A stretch of 10,969 nucleotides of DNA from JBBRLG01 sp038231495 (GTDB taxonomy: Bacteria > Planctomycetota > Planctomycetia > Gemmatales > Gemmataceae): NCBI GenBank assembly GCA_038231495.1, contig JBBRLG010000228.1, forward strand, positions 1 to 10,969. Reading direction: 5' to 3'. Position 1 is the stretch's first letter; each line of letters opens with the position of its first letter. Positions 7,076-10,969 of the stretch are shown here, in pieces. Below the pieces are notes generated by a model. That model was not told where the DNA came from, made no database searches, and saw only the letters and a list, made by a program, of their open reading frames with translations. The position numbers and the translations under genes were made by a program.

Positions 7076-7440
7076 GGACCGTTGATCTCCTCGACAACGC
7101 TGCCGTAAGTCGAGGTGGTCGGCACGGGGGTGCTGGGCGGGAGCTTGTTGACGGTCAGGGTCGCCGCGCCCAAGGAGACGTAGTTGTCGAAGCCCAACTC
7201 GATGCCGCGGATCATCGACCGTTGCATAAACGTCGGGTCGGCGTTGCGGTCCTTGTTGTAGAACCGCGGCCCGCCGGTCAGCGTGGGCTGGGCGCTCGCC
7301 GGCGTGACGTAGTTGACGAACGCCTTGCCGAGGACGACCTGCGCGGTGTAATCGCCGGCCGTGCCGGCCGGGTCGGCGTCGGTGAAGTGGAAAATGGTGG
7401 CATTGGTGATGGCCGTGGCTTCCGTGGCCGCCGGGGGCGG
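7076..7440 (-). pseudogene. Fragment of a large extracellular surface protein
   Basis: On the minus strand a coding-like stretch contains two blocks. The first, ATAITNATIFHFTDADP followed by AGTAGDYTAQVVLG, resembles the repeated cadherin- or Ig-like units of large planctomycete surface proteins. The second, TFMQRSMIRGIELGFD followed by NYVSLGAATLTV, resembles another beta-rich module of such proteins. The blocks are joined abruptly near 7325, as if the sequence between them had been lost. There is no start codon, signal peptide or proper C-terminus. The frame stays open through the palindrome into the antisense of the WD40 gene only by chance, ending at 7006. Upstream (above 7440) the open frame reads through hairpins and the antisense of the antitoxin gene and is not believable coding. 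I read this as the debris of a once much longer gene. Confidence 0.55.
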
Positions 7441-7538
7441 CAGTCGTCCGCCACGCCGCAGGAGCCAATCGTTGTCCCACCGCGACACCCCGCGACGACG
7501 ACCGGGCCTGTCCGACCCGAGCCACGCCAATCCACATA

Positions 7539-7684
7539 TGGCGAGGGTCCAACCGCTCTGGCGAAAACTCTTTCCGCAAGACAGGCGTAAACAATTTGTC
7601 AGTATAATCTTACGAATCAGCAACGGCCCCGGATCGACCCTCGCCAATCTCGACCCTCGCCACGAAAAAGGCCGACCCTCGCCA
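7539..7684. repeat. GACCCTCGCCA repeat cluster
   Basis: The 12-mer CGACCCTCGCCA occurs at 7635-7646, 7651-7662 and 7673-7684, at uneven start-to-start distances of 16 and 22 bases. An 11-base inverted copy (TGGCGAGGGTC) is at 7539-7549. The uneven spacing and short unit rule out a CRISPR array. The inverted and direct copies could form alternative hairpins or bind a regulator; function is unknown. Confidence 0.7.
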
Positions 7685-7701
7685 ACCGAAAACCGCCTGC
7701 C

Positions 7702-7742
7702 GTTCGCCTCGTTCCCGGGATCCTCTCGGGAACGAGGCGAAC
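7702..7742. repeat. 16-bp perfect hairpin
   Basis: The arm GTTCGCCTCGTTCCCG pairs perfectly with its reverse complement across a 9-base spacer, which can itself pair further to leave a loop of about 3 bases. It may be a dispersed palindromic element or a terminator-like structure between the surface-protein remnant and the antitoxin gene. Confidence 0.8.
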
Positions 7743-7746
7743 CATT

Positions 7747-7809
7747 GTCAGAGCCGCGACCGTGAGGGAGCGGTGCAATCAACCGCTCCTTCCGAGTCGC
7801 GGCTCTGAC
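7747..7809. repeat. 63-base two-tier hairpin (dispersed palindrome type)
   Basis: The outer 14-bp perfect stem GTCAGAGCCGCGAC and its complement enclose an internal loop and an inner 8-bp stem, GGAGCGGT with ACCGCTCC, capped by a 7-base loop. The motif GAGCCGCGACCGTGAGGGAGCGGT, which begins at 7751, is one I associate with repeated palindromes in planctomycete genomes. It follows the 7702-7742 hairpin after 4 bases, so the two may form one composite element. Confidence 0.75.
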
Positions 7810-7837
7810 GAACTTCGGATTGCGTGAAACGTTGCCG

Positions 7838-7866
7838 TTGTGTTCGCAGGTGCGCGAGCGGATAAT
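7838..7866 (+). promoter_or_regulatory. Possible promoter for the antitoxin-like gene
   Basis: TTGTGT (7838-7843), a 17-base spacer and GATAAT (7861-7866) resemble a housekeeping sigma promoter. Transcription starting 7 bases after GATAAT would begin at the A of the ATG at 7873, giving a leaderless message, which fits the lack of a ribosome binding site there. This is pattern matching only. Confidence 0.35.
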
Positions 7867-7872
7867 AACGCC

Positions 7873-8070
7873 ATGCCTCGAACCACACGACAATTGGAAG
7901 CACGCCTGGAACGCGTCGAAAAAGAACTCGCGGAGTTGAAGGCCGTCGTTGCAGGGAAGCAGGGGAAGCCGTGGTACCGTGAAATCGTCGGCGTCTGTGC
8001 CGGCGACCAAGCATTCGCGGAAATCACCCGGCTCGGTCGCCTGATTCGCCAGGAAAAGCTCAAGGTCTGA
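7873..8070 (+). CDS. Small antitoxin-like protein without a toxin partner
   Basis: This 65-residue protein has a heptad-rich, charged N-terminal helix (about residues 6-28, LEARLERVEKELAELKAVV) likely to form a coiled coil. A WYREIVGVCAGDQAFAEITRLGRLIRQ segment (34-60) follows. It resembles the small antitoxins encoded just upstream of VapC-type PIN toxins in planctomycetes and cyanobacteria, where the aromatic segment and helix wrap the toxin. I chose the ATG at 7873 over a GTG at 7840 because the coding pattern starts there. The expected toxin does not follow: the next 96 bases are non-coding and then an insertion sequence begins. A hairpin, CTAGGC-attttg-GCCTAG, lies at 8096-8113. It may be a free-standing remnant or an orphan that still binds a toxin encoded elsewhere. 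The assignment rests on resemblance alone. Confidence 0.6.
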   Translation: MPRTTRQLEARLERVEKELAELKAVVAGKQGKPWYREIVGVCAGDQAFAEITRLGRLIRQEKLKV

Positions 8071-8166
8071 GCGCCGGGTAGCAACAACGACCGACCTAGG
8101 CATTTTGGCCTAGAATCCGCGCTGCGGGACCGAGGCAGGCCGTCCTGGCACAATAAATGAACCTGA
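8071..8166. other. Non-coding gap between antitoxin-like gene and IS
   Basis: A 6-bp hairpin (8096-8113) may end the antitoxin transcript. The right edge reads AATAAATGAACCTGACC. I associate GGTTC/GACCTGACCCC-type ends with widely dispersed palindromic repeats, but only one side is present here. No part of a PIN toxin was found in any frame. Confidence 0.4.
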
Positions 8167-8194
8167 CCCCAATAGTGTCCGGCTCGATTTTTGC
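8167..8194 (+). repeat. IS left terminal inverted repeat
   Basis: 28 bases, 27 of them matching the reverse complement of 9819-9846. The only difference is a T at 8190 where the partner has G. Confidence 0.88.
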
Positions 8195-8237
8195 ATAGCG
8201 AATGTCGAAAAGCCTTGTTTGGTAGTGTTTTCATTGA

Positions 8238-8260
8238 AAGATGACTTTCTTTATCATCTT
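8238..8260 (+). repeat. Small hairpin in IS left arm
   Basis: AAGATGA and TCATCTT form a 7-bp stem around a 9-base pyrimidine-rich loop. It sits between the IS end and the transposase gene. It could reduce read-through from outside the element, but it is AT-rich and weak. Confidence 0.35.
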
Positions 8261-8325
8261 ACTGACGATACACCAAGCTTGGGGGCGATGGTAGTGCAGA
8301 AACAGCCGAAAAACAGAGACTGTAG

Positions 8326-8340
8326 CCAATAGTGTCCGGC
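8326..8340 (+). repeat. Internal copy of the IS end
   Basis: CCAATAGTGTCCGGC repeats the outer 15 bases of the left end (after its first two Cs) in the same direction, 157 bases further in. It would define an alternative 1521-bp element ending at 9846. Confidence 0.8.
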
Positions 8341-8482
8341 ACACTTCGTGCTAGGTCGTGGCGTTTGCCTGGCAGTTTCAGGGCGGTCGCTTTTTTTCAT
8401 CGGTTTGGCACGCCATCAGCTGTATTAACCTTCGCGAACCCGCCGGCCTGCCTCTTTGGCAGCGGAGTCGCGGAGACAACCC

Positions 8483-9649
8483 ATGGCGGCCAAACCACGC
8501 ACACCCATCCGGGACAAAGACCTCAAAGGTCTCAAGTATTTCAAGGTCCTCGGGCCCTTGCTCGAACACTTGCACGACAACGCCACGACGCGGGACCGCG
8601 CCGGCAATCGCCGCTTGTTCTACGACCAGTATGCCTGCTTGCTCCTGTTGTTCTTCTTCAACCCCGTCGTCAAGAGCCTGCGCGGCATTCAGCAGGCGAG
8701 CGAACTCGACAAAGTGCAACGCCTGTTCGGCTGTGAGCGCGTCTCCCGGGGCTCCCTCAGCGAAGCCAGCCGGGTCTTCGATCCCGAACTGCTCCACGAA
8801 CTCATCGGCCGACTCGCCACGCAAGCGCGGCCTTTGCTCCAGGGCAAGGAAGCGGAAGCCTTGCGCGGCCTCACCGCCGTGGATGGCAGCCTGCTGCCCG
8901 CCTTGCCCAAAATGGCTTGGGCTTTGTGGCTCGATCCGCAACACCACGCCGCCAAAATGTACGTCCATTTCGACGTCCTCAAAGGCGTGCCCGTCGAAAC
9001 GACCGTGACCACCGGCAACGGCTCGGAAACCGAGCAACTGCGGACCACCTTGCAAGCCCAGCGCCTCTACGTCATCGACCGCGGCTATGCCGAGTATCAA
9101 CTCTTCCAGGACATCGTCGATGCCCGCAGCGACTTCATCGGCCGCCTCCGCGACCATGCCGTCTGGACCGTCGTCCAGGAGCGGCCCCTGACCGACGCGG
9201 CACGAGCCGCGGGCGTACGCAGCGACCGTGTCGTCTGGCTGGGCGGGCCGCAGAGCGGTAGCGTCTTCAAGCAGACCGTGCGCGTCCTGGAAGTCGAGAC
9301 GGGCAAGGCCGACGCCCAGGGCCGTCCGGAGGTGCTGCTGCTGGCCACCAGTCGCCTCGACCTCGCGGCCGAGTTCGTGGCCTTGGGTTACCAGTTTCGC
9401 TGGGCCGTGGAACTCTTCTTCCGCTGGCTCAAATGCATCCTCGGTTGCCGTCATTTGCTGGCCAACAGCCCGGACGGCGTCACCATGCAAGTCTACCTGG
9501 CCATCCTTGCCAGCCTGCTCATCAGTCTCTGGGTGGGGCGGAAACCGACCGTTCGCACGCTGGAGATGATTCAGTTCTACTTCCAGGGCTGGGCTACGGA
9601 AGAGGAACTCCTGGCCCATCTCGACAAACTCACCCCCCCCACCAAGTAA
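8483..9649 (+). CDS. IS4-family transposase (DDE type)
   Basis: This 388-residue transposase is complete. The RNase H-like catalytic triad is visible: Asp134 in TAVDGSLL, Asp199 in YVIDRGYAEYQLF, and Glu310 in the family signature Y-x2-R-x3-E-x6-K, present as YQFRWAVELFFRWLK (residues 303-317). This enzyme would cut and rejoin the element's ends. The N-terminal part (about 45-115) is helical and probably binds the ends. I chose the ATG at 8483 because GGAG sits 7 bases upstream (8472-8475); a TTG at 8456 would add nine unlikely residues. The gene fills most of the IS, reading from the left end. There is no frameshift or premature stop, so it may be functional. GC content matches the host, which fits residence in related genomes. 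Confidence 0.92.
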   Translation: MAAKPRTPIRDKDLKGLKYFKVLGPLLEHLHDNATTRDRAGNRRLFYDQYACLLLLFFFNPVVKSLRGIQQASELDKVQRLFGCERVSRGSLSEASRVFDPELLHELIGRLATQARPLLQGKEAEALRGLTAVDGSLLPALPKMAWALWLDPQHHAAKMYVHFDVLKGVPVETTVTTGNGSETEQLRTTLQAQRLYVIDRGYAEYQLFQDIVDARSDFIGRLRDHAVWTVVQERPLTDAARAAGVRSDRVVWLGGPQSGSVFKQTVRVLEVETGKADAQGRPEVLLLATSRLDLAAEFVALGYQFRWAVELFFRWLKCILGCRHLLANSPDGVTMQVYLAILASLLISLWVGRKPTVRTLEMIQFYFQGWATEEELLAHLDKLTPPTK

Positions 9650-9818
9650 GCCGCGCCCGCAGTGCGCGCCGAGGCCCCAACGGACGGGCCGCACGCTCCC
9701 ACCACCGGCCAACCGTGCCTTTTGGCAGCTATCCCCTCCCCTTTTGACAGAAGAGCGCGGGCTGGCCACTCCCCGGCAGACCCTGCATTAAGTCCCATTG
9801 CCAACTTCGTCGCCCATA
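9650..9818. other. IS right non-coding arm
   Basis: About 170 bases between the transposase stop and the right end. The stretch is GC-rich, with a CCCCTCCCCTTTT tract near 9731-9745. No gene or clear terminator is seen. Confidence 0.5.
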
Positions 9819-9846
9819 GCAACAATCGAGCCGGACACTATTGGGG
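9819..9846 (-). repeat. IS right terminal inverted repeat
   Basis: 28 bases ending in CCGGACACTATTGGGG, 27 of them matching the left end in inverted orientation. Confidence 0.88.
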
Positions 9847-10066
9847 CGAGCAGCACAATTTCCAGCACTTGCATGCTCGCCCTTGCTTCGCGCTTCGGGC
9901 TCGCCGGGCCGCAAACGCCTTAAGTTAATGCCAGTCTAACCTGACCTGTTTCCTTGCCCGTATTCTGGTGTACACTTGCCGGTTTGCAGCTGTCAAGGGA
10001 AAAGTCGGGAAAGCGGAAGACGACTCCTTAACGGAAAAATCAAAGGTGACGCAGCTCGTTTTGAGG
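9847..10066. other. Gap between IS and DUF4160 remnant
   Basis: No credible gene. An AACCTGACC at 9938-9946 matches the 9 bases at 8160-8168 on the other side of the IS. It is 92 bases from the right end, so it is not a simple target duplication. The frame of the DUF4160 remnant is open back to a GTG at 9968, but the residues encoded there do not resemble that family. Confidence 0.4.
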
Positions 10067-10291
10067 ATGCCGAGAAATGGGGAGCGTATACCGACCGTCT
10101 TGCGAAGCGGGCCGTACCGCTTCTACTTTTACAGCCATGAACCCGATGAGCTGCCGCATGTCCATGTTGACAGGGACGATTTGTCGGCCAAGTTCTGGTT
10201 GGAACCCCCGTTGTGGCATGGTCTCCCGACCATAGGTATCTACACAAGTTGCAAAGGCAAGAAGGATAATGATTTGCGAAGAGGGACGTGA
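10067..10291 (+). pseudogene. DUF4160 protein, C-terminally truncated
   Basis: Residues 1-47 from the ATG at 10067 match the start of the DUF4160 family: an IPTVLRSGPYRFYFYSHEPD block followed by LPHVHVDRDD and AKFWLEP. This is the usual HVxVxRD and Lys-Phe-Trp strand pattern. Intact members run to about 80-90 residues and end in a helical segment with an LLxxW-type motif. Here homology stops at about 10206, where a repeat unit begins, and the frame then runs through repeat sequence to a TGA at 10289-10291. The start is uncertain: GAGG abuts the ATG, and an in-frame GTG at 10046 is possible. DUF4160 genes usually precede a DUF2442 gene in a toxin-antitoxin-like pair; no DUF2442 gene is found here. 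I judge the gene non-functional. Confidence 0.65.
10207..10249 (+). repeat. Left arm of the inverted pair
   Basis: Contains GGTCTCCCGACC and AGGTATCTACACAAGT and fuses in frame to the DUF4160 remnant. Confidence 0.8.
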
Positions 10292-10441
10292 AGGACTTCG
10301 GAATCAGGGACAACAAGAGGGAATGATATATTCGGCGAATCTCAAGGCTTGACAAATGCCGAGCCTTCTGCTGCTGTATCCGAAAAGCCCCGCTCCTGTG
10401 CTAAAATCGCCCTGTAAACCCTTGCCTCCTTTGAACTTCCG
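10250..10441. other. Interior of the MITE-like unit
   Basis: A less GC-rich stretch of about 190 bases, including GATATATTC near 10325. No recognised gene, terminator or RNA. It is non-coding apart from the tail of the fused DUF4160 frame. Confidence 0.4.
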
Positions 10442-10484
10442 ACTTGTGTAGATACCTTTGGTCGGGAGACCGGGCCACAACGGG
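10442..10484 (-). repeat. Right arm of the inverted pair
   Basis: Reverse complement of 10207-10249 with three mismatches (two adjacent, next to GGTCTCCCGACC, and one just after it). Confidence 0.8.
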
Positions 10485-10537
10485 TGTGACCATCGACTCG
10501 TCGTGTAGAATTTCGTCATCCCCTGAGGAGCTTCGTC

Positions 10538-10750
10538 ATGCCGGAATTGACACTCGAATCCCTGGCAGCACGCATCGCCGAGTTGGAACGGAAGCAGTCG
10601 GCGCAGCCAGCGGTGAGCATCACACCGAACCACGATTGGCGGTGCGTGGTCGGCATCTCCGAAGACAACGAGTTCACCCGCGACATGCTCGCCGAGATCG
10701 AAGCGAATAGTGAAGCGGAACGGCGGGCGGCCCGGGAGGACACACGGTGA
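10538..10750 (+). CDS. Antitoxin of a probable type II toxin-antitoxin pair
   Basis: This 70-residue acidic and charged protein starts with a short predicted coiled-coil helix (LESLAARIAELERKQ, residues 6-20). A middle segment with a Trp (NHDWRCVVGISEDNEFTRDM) and a C-terminal charged helix rich in Glu, Ala and Arg (53-69) follow. Small proteins of this layout just upstream of VapC-like toxins act as antitoxins, using the C-terminal part to block the toxin. GAGGAG (10525-10530) sits 7 bases before the ATG, a strong translation start, consistent with antitoxin production exceeding toxin. Its TGA overlaps the GTG start of the PIN gene as GTGA, so the two are translationally coupled. I do not recognise a specific antitoxin DNA-binding family. 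It resembles the 7873-8070 protein only in overall plan. Confidence 0.68.
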   Translation: MPELTLESLAARIAELERKQSAQPAVSITPNHDWRCVVGISEDNEFTRDMLAEIEANSEAERRAAREDTR

Positions 10751-10969
10751 TCCTTCTCGATACCGACCACGCGTCGGTGCTGAAAATGCCCGGTGGCGAC
10801 CGGCGCAATCGGCTAGTGGGACGGCTCGCCCTCCTCCACCCGGAGACCGTTTCGATCCCAGTGATCGTCACGGAGGAGACGATGCGAGGCTGGTTGGCAA
10901 CAATCGCAAAGGAGCGGAACGCCCGGCGGCAGGTCTTCGCCTATCGGGAACTCGTCAGCATGTTTCGCT
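10747..10969 (+). CDS. VapC-like PIN-domain toxin, 3' end beyond window
   Basis: The first 74 residues are present; the gene runs off the right edge. It opens VILLDTDHASVL with Asp5 and Asp7, the N-terminal strand of PIN-domain ribonucleases where the first acidic residue binds the catalytic metal. It continues to VSIPVIVTEETMRGWL (residues 35-50) with the second acidic cluster and the RGWL helix common in VapC proteins. The later catalytic Asp residues lie beyond the window. In the family such toxins cut RNA, often tRNA or rRNA, and stop growth when freed from the antitoxin. The GTG start overlaps the antitoxin stop by 4 bases and depends on coupled translation; there is no separate ribosome binding site of note. 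Confidence 0.82.
   Translation, partial: MILLDTDHASVLKMPGGDRRNRLVGRLALLHPETVSIPVIVTEETMRGWLATIAKERNARRQVFAYRELVSMFR

Larger units (their letters stand above)
7441..7872. other. Repeat-rich, gene-free interval
   Basis: About 430 bases with no convincing gene. The interval holds three direct and one inverted copy of a GACCCTCGCCA motif, two strong adjacent hairpins, and at its right end a possible promoter for the antitoxin-like gene. A less GC-rich stretch around 7590-7620 has no recognisable content. Confidence 0.6.
8167..9846 (+). mobile_element. IS4-family insertion sequence with 28-bp inverted ends
   Basis: The left end (8167-8194, beginning CCCCAATAGTGTCCGGC) and the right end (9819-9846) are inverted copies matching at 27 of 28 positions, giving a 1680-bp element with one transposase gene. 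A third copy of 15 bases (CCAATAGTGTCCGGC) lies inside the left end at 8326-8340. No target-site duplication is evident next to either end. Near-identical ends and an intact transposase suggest a fairly recent and possibly active element. The element separates an antitoxin-like gene with no toxin from decayed DNA on the right. Confidence 0.85.
10207..10484. mobile_element. MITE-like unit with 43-bp inverted ends
   Basis: Bases 10207-10249 and 10442-10484 are inverted copies matching at 40 of 43 positions. Each centres on the palindrome GGTCTCCCGACC and includes AGGTATCTACACAAGT. The resemblance may continue inward with small gaps (CAAAGGCAAG and CAAAGGAGGCAAG). The 278-base unit encodes no transposase. 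It begins exactly where DUF4160 homology ends, which suggests insertion or recombination there. A short minus-strand open frame inside has no recognisable domain. It could instead be two separate copies of a dispersed repeat that happen to face each other. Confidence 0.6.

Noticed and set aside
7635..7684. CRISPR array
   Set aside because: The repeats are only 12 bases with 4- and 10-base spacers, and no cas genes are present.
7006..8103. A 365-codon minus-strand open frame taken as one gene
   Set aside because: It runs through the antisense of the antitoxin-like gene, two hairpins and the palindrome into the WD40 gene. Only 7076-7440 resembles protein.
8378..9769. 463-codon minus-strand frame over the transposase
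   Set aside because: It is antisense to an intact IS4-family transposase with a full catalytic signature.
9878..9910. Hairpin around GCCCTTGCTTCGCGCTTCGGGC
   Set aside because: Only four base pairs at the ends form cleanly; the motif may be repetitive but the fold is weak.
8160..9946. AACCTGACC on both sides of the IS as a target-site duplication
   Set aside because: The right copy is 92 bases beyond the right end, so it cannot be a direct insertion duplication.
9968..10066. N-terminal extension of the DUF4160 protein from a GTG
   Set aside because: The extra 33 residues do not resemble the family, which starts close to the Ile-Pro-Thr-Val-Leu block.

Overview
The window looks like a high-GC chromosomal stretch from a planctomycete, most likely a Gemmata-like member of the Gemmatales. 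I infer this from four things: a DUF1501 protein with a twin-arginine leader, a secreted WD40 protein with the C-terminal helical module common in that group, dispersed GC-rich palindromes of a kind I associate with these genomes, and a decayed fragment of a large surface protein. No rRNA, tRNA or CRISPR array was seen.

Left half (1-7025), ordinary genes. A 5'-truncated ATP-grasp gene (about 92-457) overlaps by ATGA with a luciferase-like flavin monooxygenase (454-1488). Converging on it, with overlapping stop codons, is a minus-strand run that may be one transcription unit. In transcription order it is a DUF1501 protein (4753-3377), the fluoride channel FluC/CrcB (3340-2936) and a divergent NRAMP-family metal transporter (2840-1485). 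Divergent from DUF1501 is an exported WD40 protein (4932-7025) whose C-terminal half holds two tandem copies of a roughly 160-residue module.

Right half (7026-10969), accessory and decayed DNA. In order it holds: a perfect 34-bp palindrome; a degenerate fragment of a surface protein on the minus strand; a cluster of GACCCTCGCCA repeats; two strong hairpins; an antitoxin-like gene with no toxin (7873-8070); an IS4-family insertion sequence with near-identical 28-bp ends (8167-9846) and an extra internal copy of its end; a truncated DUF4160 gene cut by a MITE-like inverted-repeat unit (10207-10484); and a probable type II toxin-antitoxin pair whose VapC-like PIN toxin runs off the window edge (10538-10969).

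I see no clear new defence or biosynthetic system. The points most worth a second look are the nested IS end, the MITE-like unit in DUF4160, the antitoxin without a toxin beside the IS, the tandem duplication in the WD40 protein, and the NRAMP transporter with altered metal-site motifs encoded next to a fluoride channel.
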